From contig JAACJO010000005.1 of the NCBI GenBank assembly GCA_013368445.1, forward strand, positions 744,001-808,000: a stretch of DNA of 64,000 nucleotides, in the 5' to 3' direction. The position numbers and the translations under genes are program-made. Position 1 is the first letter of the stretch; every line of letters starts with the position of its first letter. The notes under the pieces are model-generated. The model had not been told where the DNA came from. It did not search any database and was given only the letters and a program-made list of their open reading frames with translations. Shown in pieces: positions 11,901 through 22,857 of the stretch. The DNA comes from Leucocoprinus leucothites. Lineage: Eukaryota > Basidiomycota > Agaricomycetes > Agaricales > Agaricaceae.

Positions 11901-14169
11901 GACCAATAATCATGCGCCGACATAGTACTTCGCATTTCACCACGAATGCCATCGAATCATAGTATAGGGCCAGGAAGTGCGGGAAGGGGAGGATTGAGTG
12001 CGGCTCCATGCGGGCATGTAGTAGTTTAGCTGATGTCGTATGCGAAAGCTCGGTGGTCGAAGAAAGGAGATCCGACAAGTCTTCAGTGACGTTTGGAGGG
12101 GTGGCTTTGCTTGCAGGTGGCCTTCGTGAAATTACAGATTTCCTAGAGAGATCGTATTAATTGAAAGAAACTCAAGAGTTGGACACAATACGGACTGTAT
12201 CAAATCCAGGAGGTCGCCAATAAGGCCATTCTGTGCTTGAACTCCCTCGACGAGTGCCAAGAAACGTTGGTACAGCTTTTGGAGTATTGGCATGAAATCT
12301 CTATGCTCCATGGCCTTCAAATGTTGTACCAGGGTCGCCCTGGAGAATTCATGTCAGGGCAACGGCAACACTTCAAAGATCTCAACTGACCGGTTCTCTT
12401 CATTATCCTCGTTCCACTCCTTGTCAAACCCACTCACCATCTCCTTCGGCACTCGTCGGACTTCTCCCATAACTACCTCTCTCCACTGCGATATTGCATC
12501 CTTAAGCCCTCTCGTCCGCACTAAATTCTGTAACAGAGGTTTCAGCCTGTCCCGCAGGCCTTCGTCTGTGCTGTAATTGACAACATGCCCGTTGGCCTTC
12601 TCTGGTGCACCCGGACTGCGGTTAACACGCTCCTCGAGGTCGTGACGAAGTACAACTATCAGCTCTTGTGATAGACTTGTCGCAACCTCTAATGTCAAAG
12701 CACGCAAATGAACTGGAAGTTCCGAGAACGCTGAAAGGGCGGACAACGGAAAACCAAGGATCGGCTTGTGGCCATCCCTTCCCGATAGGCTCTCCTCATC
12801 CTCGGTCTCTTCGATCATCGTTTCCAGTTTTGCGCCATTGCCTCCATTCAGCTTTACCCTCTCTCCGGAATCGACCTGCTCTCCCTCCCACATTGTCTCC
12901 AGCTCCTCGACTACATTCAAAGCCTCGCCCCATTGCCCAGCACCAACCAAACTTTTGGCAACCCTAGTCATCTCGATAACATTACCAACACCTTTTACTG
13001 CCTCTCTAATCCCTTGCACCCTCTCCACCTCATTGCACTTTTTAACAACCTCTAACCCCCTTTTTGCCGTCCGTTCGTCCACATCTTTCAGTAAACCACG
13101 TAGTTTAGCTATTCGATCCAAGCAAACGTCGGATTCGGATTGGAGGTCTTGCAGATTTGTAAGGGCCGCAAAGAAAGAAGTAGAGCGAAGAGAGATTTCG
13201 CGTACAAGATGTTGTTCAACTGTATCCGCGTAATGGGAGAATTTGTCGAGCAAGGGAGGTGTATGTGAGAGAGATGACGTCGGATCAGTAATGTAGTCAA
13301 CGGGGGCTGAGACAAGGGTTGAGGAAGAAGACGATGACGATGAGAAAGGTGCCGGGTCGTTTGGTTGCTCTGTGACTTTTGCAAAGGTGGAGGGATTAGC
13401 TAGGTGGAAACCCTGTTTGAAGAATACAGAAGGAACACTTTCAAGCGAAGGTATTGACCTTGCATATAAAGGTATAAGTGAGTCCCTGCGTGAGGAAGAT
13501 GAAGGTGTTGGTAGAAGTGGAGGTGCGCTTGCAGTAGGTGTAAGGTGGTTGGCGTCTGAAGTCATAGAAGCCCGAGGGGTGACGCTATCGTCGTCGTCAT
13601 GATTATGCAAAGCAGAAGAATCTAGCTGGGCTTGTCCTTCGCGGCCAAGTCGATTGTTTCGTTCAAACCGCACCCATTCAGGAGCTATAGCTTTGAGGTA
13701 CGAGTCGAAATCCTTCCGACGAACGCGTGGGAGGTCTGCGGGAGGTACTGCAGGGAGTGACGAATGAGCTTTCGGAGCAGCTTGCTTCTTGTGTGGATTG
13801 TTTAAAACAGTGGATATTGCTGCGAACAAGTCCGGTCCAAGGATCGAATATTAGAATGCATCGGTCATATACACATCATTTCGGCGCACCATGAAATCCA
13901 TGTTTTGAACTGCTCCATTCATTTGGTAGTGCACCGAGCGCAAGGTTCGCCGTAGATGTATTCAGAGCACCCAAAGGAAATGGGGTAAGTGTTGGCTGGT
14001 TGAAGTAGTCTCCTCCACGACCTTCAGTGGTTCCCGACACACTCTCAGGCCCCGGTCGTCGTGATGATGGATCCCAGGTGAATCTATAAGGTCGCGCTGC
14101 GGGTATCTGACTTGTTGCAGCATTTGCGGGAGTTGTGGGGCGTGAAGATGTGGACGAATTTTCTGACAT
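8999..14169 (-). CDS. VPS54: GARP complex subunit Vps54
   Basis: Vps54 is a subunit of the GARP tether, which captures endosome-derived vesicles at the trans-Golgi network. Ten exons join in frame (14169-13890, 13819-12372, 12314-12196, 12142-11387, 11327-11194, 10905-10784, 10327-10241, 10124-10005, 9822-9731, 9578-8999) to 1,245 aa. The N-terminus has the fungal Vps54 start (PYRFTWDPSSRRPGPESVSG) and the block ISTVLNNPHKKQ. A coiled-coil region follows (about residues 200-330). The C-terminal Vps54 domain is clear: FNSRTCQLVLGAGAMRSAGL, HAKLISIMGDRLTAH, TLHKVLSRYL. The tail after the conserved AMLE-type motif (APMGMLETVVSEKQ) is a Pro/Ser-rich extension of about 160 aa. The intron at 10240-10125 begins with GC rather than GT. 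The exon 2/3 and exon 3/4 junctions were chosen to keep frame and homology and are the least certain. Confidence 0.93.
10125..10240 (-). other. GC-AG intron in VPS54
   Basis: Exon 7 ends ...ACCCTAAAG and is followed by gcatgt. The next exon starts ACAATCGATTGG after an AG. This junction gives ETLK-TIDWNQP, as in other Vps54 proteins. A GT donor a few bases downstream would insert two extra residues. Confidence 0.55.
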
Positions 14170-15789
14170 AAAGACGTGGAGGAGTATAAGGGGTGGAGCA
14201 TATAGTAAACCGACGTGTGGCCAAACAATTGATGTTTACTCCAGTATCCCGACGACTTGCCTTTTGGGAATTCATCACCGCCTTTTCGACCCAACACTCA
14301 ATCCGTCCTTCAAAACTTCGTTCCTCTATAGCATTTAGCTGCCTCTTGCATAAAGCAACAGAGAAACGGACAACAGGTTCTCCTTATTCAAACTGCTATG
14401 AGCAACTTCCAACACCATGGGAAAACATATACTCAAGAATATCCTCTCCCAACTTGATCCCCCTTCACTAGTCACACCTCGTTCTGCGGCAGAATAAACT
14501 CAAAGCTCAATTGATCAGCAGTTTGTCGCGCTATTATGGATTGCAAAATTATCATTCTCTACCCCGAACACTTGCTCGATCTAGGCATCTGATATAGCAC
14601 ATGTGCTCAGCACCGCCCTTTGAGTCAGGGACATTCGCTACAAAAAATACACCCTCGAGAGTTTTCGCGAATACCTAGTAGTAAGCATCGAGAGCTCCAG
14701 TCCAAACATAGAGACGGTTTCTTTTACCTTACACGTCAGTCGACAGTTGCAATTGCGCCTGCTCACTCACGTCAAGTTCTTGATCGGTTTGCCCTCTCTC
14801 CGGCTGAATTCACCGGCCTTTCATTATGTTCGCAATGTTCTGCTAAAACCACCCGATGACTTTCTATCGGGGGAAACACATGCATTTGTGATGATGCTTC
14901 AAGTTGGGATCATCCATTCAAATCCGTCACTTTCCCTAGTGCTCAATACCCTCGAATTGATTGTGCGATACAATCACGCAAGCTAATCAAGCTCCTCCTC
15001 CGCCATTGAACTATCGCATGTTTCGAGATACAGGTACTACCTCCAATCTCTCAAGTCCTCCAGATCGGAGTGGTAGCCTGGGTTTTTTTTACCCAACCTT
15101 ACGTTCTTGGTGGTCAATCCAAAAGCGTTTACCTACTTCCATTCTACTCGTTTCACCTAATCACACACCCCATCTTGGGATATAACTGGACCCGAGATGT
15201 ATTCCGAGTATCGACGCTCATAGTAGTTCAAGACCAGAAAGTAAAATGCAGTTCTTGGACTGCCAGCTCGAACCCATCAGGATTGTCCATTCGCCATTGT
15301 AGTTGAAAGGATCATGAAGTTATGCAGTGAGCTCAGGATCCGGTTACCAGCTGACTCTCTCTACATATTGTGCTTTCAAAATCCCGCCCTCAATGATTCA
15401 ATGATTAATAACAGAGTTTGCGAAATGATTATTCTAGCTTATTCTCAGCTGGAAAATGTAAATCACGCCAATGAGATTATTCATGTAGTAAAGGCTGTAG
15501 AGGTGACGGAGAAGAGAGAATCGAGATTTCTTGGAGGTTATCCGATGAAGACGAGGGCAATGAAATGTATAGGCGTTACCCCCTTGATTTAAGTAGGCAT
15601 GATACTATTTATTTATGTCCCCCAGAGTAGATTTTTATGAGATCGAAGACAATTCAAGCTTCAAGTGCAGAAGACGAATAGTGTCCATGACAAGCGCCCC
15701 GTTATGTCTTCGGTGGATATTTATATTTTTTACGCCAAAGCTGGCACAAATCAACAACCCCTTTTCGGGATACCATCAACACCGTGACA
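14170..15789. other. Intergenic, no gene seen
   Basis: This is the upstream region shared by VPS54 (minus) and the metaxin-like gene (plus). Several plus-strand open frames of 60-90 codons overlap each other without recognisable motifs or a consistent splice path. I see no gene. Confidence 0.5.
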
Positions 15790-16864
15790 ATGACCACCAA
15801 CCCCGCCAAAAAATCCAGCCTATCCCTCCCCGCACCCTTCGCCTCCTTCATCGCGAAATTCCCACTCAAAACACATCCTCGCATCCCTCTACCCCCAAAT
15901 GCCTACCGTCCAGTTCAAATAGCCACTCTCTGGCTCAGTCCACCGCTCGGGTACACACCAGTCGAAGGAGGATCCGCTTCAACAGAAACCATCTCGAATC
16001 TACTAAGCTCGGATGTTGAATGTCTGAAATGGCAAGCTTACATTGCACTACGTGGACTCAAGTCCATCCGTGTGCGGTTTGACGTCTCTCCGGATGGGGC
16101 TTTGGAGAACCGTTTGCCAAACTTACACGTTCCCCTTTCGGAGAGTGTTCTTCCCGGGGATGATAGTCAGAAGAAGGACACGAAGAAAGAGGAACAAGAT
16201 GGAGAGTTGTTGGCTGCTCAGATGATCCCTACTTGGGTAGATGCAAAACTCGGCATTAACAGTGCTACGGATGAGAATGAGGGGTATGTGGATGAGAGTG
16301 CGAGGGATGAAAGTAGAGCTTGGGTCTCACTCTTGGAAGATGTCGTTCATGCTGCTTTGGTATGTTTCTGTCTTGTACCTTGGTTCATCCATTTCATTGA
16401 CTTGGTTCCAAAGATTCTTGCTCAACCAAAACCATCATACATTCAATCCCTACTTTTCCCGTCAACTAAACCAGATACTCATCACCCCCTTGCATCTCTA
16501 ATAACACCTCCGCCTGCTCCGCTAACTGGGTACTTTTCTCTGCTACCGCAATGGGGAACCCGTATATCCCGACAAGCCGTTATGGCACGATACCGCGAAG
16601 CCATTGCTGCGCTCTCAGAACGTCTAGGGACAGACAAATGGTTCTTGGGCTCTACGTGCGTTTCAACATATTTGGGCTCGGAAAATACGGATTAACTTTT
16701 TATTTTGTAGCGATCCGACACCGCTCGATGCGCTAGCATTTGCTTATCTCCACTGCATACTTCACTCCTCCGACTCCGTCCGAATAGAAGTTACGAAACG
16801 CGTCAACCTTGTCGCTTGGGAGTGGCGCGTGCGCGGCGTTGTCCGCGCTGCTTTTACGCAGTAA
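15790..16864 (+). CDS. Metaxin-like subunit of the mitochondrial SAM complex
   Basis: Three exons (15790-16359, 16414-16655, 16711-16864) give 321 aa. The start is the ATG at 15790; an open frame beginning six bases earlier uses GTG. The N-terminal half has the thioredoxin-like metaxin fold pattern: SSDVECLKWQAYIALRGL, then the basic/acidic turn IRVRFDVSPDGALENRLPNL. The C-terminal half has the GST-like helical block ending in TDPTPLDALAFAYLH, characteristic of metaxin/Sam35/Sam37.  These proteins sit on the cytosolic face of the mitochondrial outer membrane and help Sam50 insert beta-barrel proteins. I cannot say which of Sam35 and Sam37 this is; the N-terminal pattern leans to Sam35/metaxin-2. 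The first intron is open in frame and would add a hydrophobic segment if retained, but splicing restores the usual sequence. Confidence 0.82.
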
Positions 16865-17221
16865 AACATTTATAGCACATTTAGTCGTGTAGCAGTGTTG
16901 TCTATGACGCATCTTTATACAGATAACTCACATCCAGCACTTATTTTTGGATATGTAGATGGCACTGACAGTAAGATTTATACTCATTCTTATGTATAAT
17001 ATAATCCATTATCCCATCTACTGTCTCCACAAATCCACATAACCTCTAAGTAAAGTAAAGGAACAACATTCCACTGAATGAGAGCAGGAAATGCTCAAGG
17101 GTAGCATAGCAGGAAGGGAAGAAACAGAGAGGGTCAGGACGATCGTAATCAAGAAGAGTCCTGTGCGGGCTGCGGCCAAGCACAGATTACAGAGCACATA
17201 GCAACCCAATTATCAACAGCC
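16865..17221. other. Convergent 3' flanks
   Basis: This 357-nt gap lies between the 3' ends of the metaxin-like gene and the TLC gene. It presumably holds both 3' untranslated ends. No coding signal seen. Confidence 0.5.
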
Positions 17222-18444
17222 CTAATACTCGCCGTTGCCAGTATTAGGAGCTCCATTTGACTCTAGCAAGCTCGCACGCTCATCGCTAGAATTCCGGCTT
17301 TCGTTCACTTTTGGCGGCTGTTCGAACCTCTTGCGCAAGGCGGCGATCATCTTCATAAACCTGGTTATATGTTAATAATGGGGACACTCTCAATTCCAGA
17401 GTACTCATAGAAGGGACATACCAGTAAATGTTCAATCCTTGAAGAACAAAGTTTCCTCCAGCATACACAATGATATAAAACACGGGTATATCACGCCATA
17501 CTTTTGCGAGTGTGAAAAAGAAGCGGATCGAGACGCTTCCACCATATAATAACCTTACGCCGAAGAAAGAGGATACTAAGAAGATTCCGTTGATGAGTTG
17601 GAAGGTTGTGCCGGTGTTTCCGGTTTTATCCAAGAACCTGTGAGTCAGCGTGCGCCGTCAGCCGCAGCCATAGTGGGACAATACTACAATGAATAGGAGA
17701 AAGTCGTACCAGTGGATATTCAGAAACATTGTGCTGACCTCCCAGAGCAGGCAGCGGGTACCATAATATGCAACAAAGGGCCTCTAAACCGATCAGACCG
17801 CGAGGCAAGAGTTCATTATTTCAGAGTTAACAGCAACGTAGAAGCAGGCCCGCCACCACGCGATAAGAGTCCAAGAAAAGCACAGCGCCTATCAGTATTT
17901 CGTCCACAAAGCACAGTTGAATGAGGATACAATATACTCACATATGACATACCAAAGACCAAACAACAGGAAACCGCATGAATGACGAAGCCCAAGTCGA
18001 CGAAATTGACGATAGCGTCGAGTAAATCCCAGATGAAATATCCGACAGCAATGCCATGGACGAATCCTGTTGTGTTGCTCCATCCAAATGCCTTGTCGAG
18101 TTCTCTGTCCGGTGTTTCTGTTAAAATGGCGTAGAAGGCCGCAGGAACGATGATGAAGCAGTGAACTTGAGAAACGACATGTATAGCCCTAGCAAAAGAT
18201 GCCATCTCTTCATCAGCTATGCTCCCAAATGCTAGAGAAAGTGCCCAGAAAAATAGACAAACCAAGCATTCTTCGCTGCTCTGCTTTTGCTACCATAGGC
18301 CGCTGGAAACCATCTAGAGCAGATCCATGGCGCAAGCACGAGATGAACGAACGTAAAGCCAGCGAAAGACCATAGGACGGTCGGAATATGTGGTGGGAGC
18401 TTTGTGAGGCCGAGGGTGTGGCCAAGGAAATGCTCGAGGCCCAT
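17222..18444 (-). CDS. TLC-domain (TRAM-LAG1-CLN8) membrane protein
   Basis: Five exons (18444-18263, 18189-17942, 17783-17711, 17637-17422, 17360-17222) give 285 aa. There are about six hydrophobic segments: VLWSFAGFTFVHLVL, the segment after AWAIHVVSQVHCFIIVPAAF, GIAVGYFIWDLLDAI, VIHAVSCCLVFG, LINGIFLVSSFFGVRLLY and VFYIIVYAGGNFVLQ. The order TM - IHVVSxVH - GYFIWD - HAVSC - WEVSTxFLN is that of the TLC superfamily (TLCD4/TMEM56-like). Such proteins lie in the ER or Golgi membrane and act in, or sense, sphingolipid and phospholipid balance. The ceramide-synthase Lag1 histidine motif is not obvious, so I do not call it a ceramide synthase. It shares a 108-bp divergent promoter with the TilS gene. 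Confidence 0.82.
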
Positions 18445-18552
18445 GGATGACCAGACGGAGGAGTGTTGGTTGGTGGTGAGAATGCTCGAATCGCCCCTGC
18501 CGACTTCGCGTCTTTTGCCGCCAGGCTATTTATAAACCACACCCTTCATTTT
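18445..18552. promoter_or_regulatory. Bidirectional promoter, TLC gene / TilS gene
   Basis: Only 108 bp separate the two divergent start codons, so both promoters and leaders must overlap here. No specific binding site could be named. Confidence 0.5.
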
Positions 18553-20651
18553 ATGCGTCCACGGCCGATTTCCCGAGAAGAATTTGCTAGGTTTCTTCAG
18601 AAAGCAAGGCCTCCGTCAGGATGGCCTGCTCATATAGGTGAGTCTTCGAAATTTGTATATGTGGTTTTCCGGAAATATTGACGTCACTTTTTTTTTCTTG
18701 AAAGGTGTTGCAAACAGCGGAGGGCCAGATTCCACGTGTCTCCTATTCCTCCTTCAACGATATATTGAAGACTCGAAATCTTCAGAACTTACTTCACCTG
18801 CACGCGTCTACTCGCTGACAATTGATCATGCACTCCAAGCCTCTTCAGCTACAATGGCTGAACAGAGTGCTCGAACCGCAACAAGTCTTCATATCCCACA
18901 TACAACCCTACGTATTCCGTGGGGCACTCCACCTTTTCCACCGCTTCCAGACAAGTCTAAAGCCTTCGAGGGCACTGCGCGCATGGCACGATACAATCTT
19001 CTTTGGAAGTGGATGCAAAAAGAGAACATTGGCACGGTAGCTATGGGACATCATGCCGATGATCAAGTTGAAACTGCATTGATGAGACTCGGAAAGAAAA
19101 GTTCTGAGCTGGGTGCTAGAGGGATGCTAGCGTGCCGACGGTGGGGTATGGGAATGAAAAACGAGCTAGAGTGGGCCGGTATTGAGGGCATGAAGAAATG
19201 GATTGTGAGGCCCTTGTTGGAGGTCTCAAAGGTACGCTAAAATTCCACCCGTCAGATTTCATTAGTGGCTCTAAGCCCCTCATGCACATTTTTAGGATCG
19301 CATCCTCGCAACTTGTGAGGAGAACGAATTAAACTATGTCATAGATCCAACAAACTTTCAGCCTGATGTTACCCTCCGCAACGCTATACGTGCTATTGTC
19401 TCCAGTAAAGACAAGGGTGTAAGTCGAAATGATTCTGTCTGGTCATTCAGAGATATTGAAATCTGATTAGGAAGAGCCTCCGGACCTCACGGAATTACCT
19501 CCCAAAATTCAAAAAGACCTTATGGCGATTAACCAAAACATCAATGCTTTCTCCCATATCACCCACCAGCCTCTAGACCTCAATAGCTCTTCGGAGAGTC
19601 TAAGAGCTGCTGTCAAGGCAATAGATGTATATGCCACTGACATTGAAGACCGAGGTACATAATTTCCCTCTCTATATATACAATCCTGAGTTAATACCTC
19701 CTAGCCACGAGCCAGATTGCAAGAATCCGCCTTCCCTCACCGCCAGGTTCTTTCGTGCTCTCGACCCGTGCTGTTCAGGAGATATTAGATCCCACCCTCC
19801 GACGCGCTATAGCCCTCCGCATCCTTCGCTATATCTCCTTCCATCCCTGGGGCTCCCTCCGTTCTCAAGCACGTCGGTCCCAGTACGCTCTAGACCAGAT
19901 AGTTGCTCGGTTATGGGATCCACAAACATTTTACTCCAATCAATCGAACGCATTCGCAGCGGGCGGTGGCGTGCTCTGGGCTCCTGTAGTTGTGGATACC
20001 ACTACAACTGCACCAAGCTTTTTAGATGCAGGTGGGAAGATTAAAAGGCCCCAACCAAGCACCATCAGAAATACAGATATGCGACTGGGTAAAGGAGTGG
20101 TCGGATGGATGGCAACACGACAGCCGCCACATCGACCAGAGAAGATGATGGAATACGGGCTGGAGGATACCCTGAATGTGGATGTTACCCCAACTCTGAA
20201 AGCGGGCCTAAAGGCATGGGACACTGGCAATGGATTGGGTCCGTCTATCATTGAGGTCCTCTGGGATTGTCGTTTCCTGGTTCAATTTGACCTGGCTAAA
20301 ATGCCGAAGGACGTCCGGGAGATTGTACTCAGTGACGTTTCCGACGGACCTAGACTTGCGATTCGTTGGTGGACACATTATTTCTGTCCAAAAATCGACA
20401 TCGTACCCCCAGGTGAAAGTCTAATACCACCGGATATCAAGATAAAAACCCGCGCGCAAACCCTTCATTCCAACATCGACTCATACACGCCTTCAAGGCT
20501 ACTCATGTTCAGACAGAAGGCTGAGGAAGATTCCGCAGCGACTGATATTCCGAAGCTCTATCGGAACGGGCAAATCAAAGAGAGCTTTCCACCACCGCTG
20601 ACCTCAGGTTGGATAAACACATCCTGGATACGTACCCTCGACCCGTCTTAG
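18553..20651 (+). CDS. tRNA(Ile)-lysidine synthetase-like PP-loop ATPase
   Basis: Five exons (18553-18637, 18705-19231, 19296-19418, 19471-19654, 19705-20651) give 621 aa. The PP-loop nucleotide motif SGGPDST is at about residue 32. The TilS motif GHHADDQVETALMRL is at about residue 150, followed by the usual basic segment and IVRPLLEVSK. TilS ligates lysine onto C34 of tRNA-Ile(CAU) so that it reads AUA instead of AUG. In fungi the substrate would be the mitochondrial tRNA, so a mitochondrial site is likely. The N-terminus (MRPRPISREEFARFLQKARP) is basic and could be a presequence; this is inference. The C-terminal 300 residues have no obvious motif. It is divergent from the TLC gene. Confidence 0.82.
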
Positions 20652-20727
20652 GTATCCCTTATTCGCTATCTATTCGACTCCTACTACCATCCTAATATAC
20701 GCTTACCCAACTCTAATGCAAACTTGT

Positions 20728-22041
20728 TCATAATTTTGCCTTCCCACCATGACTGCTCTCCATGTTTATAAACTCCTCGATGACACCAACCCATACTTGC
20801 ACGTCGAAGTATTCAAACCATTGATGCCCGAACTTCAAGCTTGGGACTTGCCCCTGGCGGCTACCAACATCAACGGCTCGTGCGTGCGGGATCAACGAGA
20901 GGATCTCTTCGCTGCAAGAAAAAGGAACAACTTTGTCGTTCTCTCCGTGAATAACTAGGATCGGTATAGATGCTGGAATCAAGGAGTGTGGTGCGTTAAA
21001 GTCCAAGCCAGACAGCTACGTTAGAAATGGGTGAGAAAAAGTGGGATCTAGAAAAAAATGTTAGGCAGCTCACAGTGCGTGCTTGTTGTACTGTGTACGG
21101 AGAATGGGTCTCAGATTCTCTTGGTTGATGGCAAAGATGAGCGACACTTACAGATTGTCTTAGTTGGCCTTGCCCATTCATCAGCAAACGATTTGGTATA
21201 GACAATCTAATTATCTCACCTCCCATGTATCATTCTATCTAATAAGATTTCAAACCTCGCCTTATTTCTGGCATCAGTCAACCAGCTCTCATCAAAGGTA
21301 CTCTCCAAAATCGGCCTTGCCACTTCCTTTCTCTCCTCCCTCGTCCTCTTCTTACCATCCTTGGGCGGTGGGGGAGTACGAATCTTTAAACCATATCCAC
21401 GAACACGTATCGGTGATGCAAGTGTTCCAGTCAAAAATACATGTGTGATCTCGAAAGGATATGGTGATGTGGGAGAGTCCTTGTGGAAGGGCAGCAGGAG
21501 AATTTGTTGAGTTATCGCTCCTCCCATTGAAAATCCACAGAGAGCGAGCCGAGGCCATTGGATGTAAATTAGGAGATCGAGGATGTCGCGCGCGTAGAGC
21601 TCAATTGTGATTTCTTCGTCTCCTTCGGGAGTGTATGTCGAGTCGCCCATTCCTCTATACAAGACCCTATTTGTAGCTTTTGCAGGAGGGACAGCAGCAC
21701 ACCTCGTACCTATGGTCGAGCAGTAGAACTATGAAACAGGAAACAGGAATGATCAGCACCACTGTTGAAATTCCTCGTGGCAGTCTACTCCAGCCTTCGG
21801 CCAGGTTGAAGAGGGTGTAGGGCGGCATATAATATAAAGTTTTCACGCACTTACCAGGTCGAACCTCAGCTAGCGCATTCGCCAATCGCTCCCAGTCGCC
21901 TCTCAGTGAGGTCATACCGCCAATAAGTACAATAGGAATACGGCCTGTAGTGAAATGTCGTGCGCCGAGGACATCATAAGTCATGATCGCCCTGTCGGCG
22001 TGTGTGATGGTTGCCCCAATCTGGTTCTCATACCCCTTCAT
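20728..22041 (-). CDS. Alpha/beta hydrolase A of a tandem pair
   Basis: The model has exons 22041-21855, 21728-21710 (19 nt), 21654-21256, 21206-21152 and 21015-20728, giving 315 aa. Catalytic features: oxyanion region IPIVLIGGMTSLRGDWERL, DHRGMGDS, nucleophile elbow GFSMGG, acid in VIHGENDKVVPF and histidine in FGHQWFEYFD. The lid region is hydrophilic (IRTPPPPKDGKKR). The substrate is unknown. The exon 3/4 junction is uncertain: the frame reads through a conserved helix (RFEILLDRMIHG) to a stop, and the next block (IPNRLLMNGQGQL) is in another frame. A 49-nt intron (21255-21207) restores the frame but deletes that helix. This could be a frameshift and the gene may be damaged. Its paralogue lies just upstream on the same strand. 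Confidence 0.75.
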
Positions 22042-22857
22042 TGGCGTTGACAGTAGCGCTCGAGTCTAGTGAGAGTTAATGATAATGTAATCTCACATTT
22101 TCGGTGGGAGTTGTGGGAGGTGATGCGCTGACTTCTGGGGTTAATTGCATCCGAACCGGTGATGACTGTCACCATCATTATCATGTGCAGAAGGGAGGTT
22201 CACAAGACCTTCAGAGAATCAGATTTATTTCTCACCAAGTCTCTGGCTATTGACAAGCATGCGTGCGGGCTGCTACTATCGTCAGTGGCTAGTGACTTCC
22301 TTACGGCCATGCCCGTGATTATACTGAGGATACTGACGGAATACACCCGCAGGAAATATCTACGTAGTTGACATCGGTGTTCTCGGTCTCTTGCTATTTT
22401 CTAATCTGATAAACTAATCAAAAGACTCACGTCTTAATCGCATCCTCTGTGTTACCACCAGTGAGACTTGGCAGGAACTCAGAAGCGGCACCCGGATGCA
22501 GTTGTTCCTTGTGAAGCAAGTTTAACTTTGCTTTTATATCCCTCATCAAAAACATTCAGTGCATATAATTAGCAAAAAAAGCCGGGTGCAGATTTGGAGC
22601 GTCTAACTCATTGACAATAACATACGGCGTACATATGCCAAGGAACACCAGGGGAACGTGTGCCCTCCGTGTCCTTAACACACTAAGGTAGCCCTTTTAA
22701 ATAGTCGACCCTAGATCTCTGAGAACGATGTGAATTGTGAGTGGCAGCCATAAACACTCCTGTTGATACATGTGATGTATTGGCTTATGAACTTGCGTTT
22801 GAGTAAAGGAATATAAAGATTGAAAGGCAATTCAATCGGTAGATAGGTGGATGGCTC
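22042..22857. other. Intergenic between the two hydrolases
   Basis: About 0.8 kb of 5' flank of hydrolase A and 3' flank of hydrolase B. Small open frames only; no gene seen. Confidence 0.5.

Noticed and set aside
14620..15592. Series of plus-strand open frames of 74-92 codons
   Set aside because: They overlap in different frames, lack motifs and do not join through credible introns.
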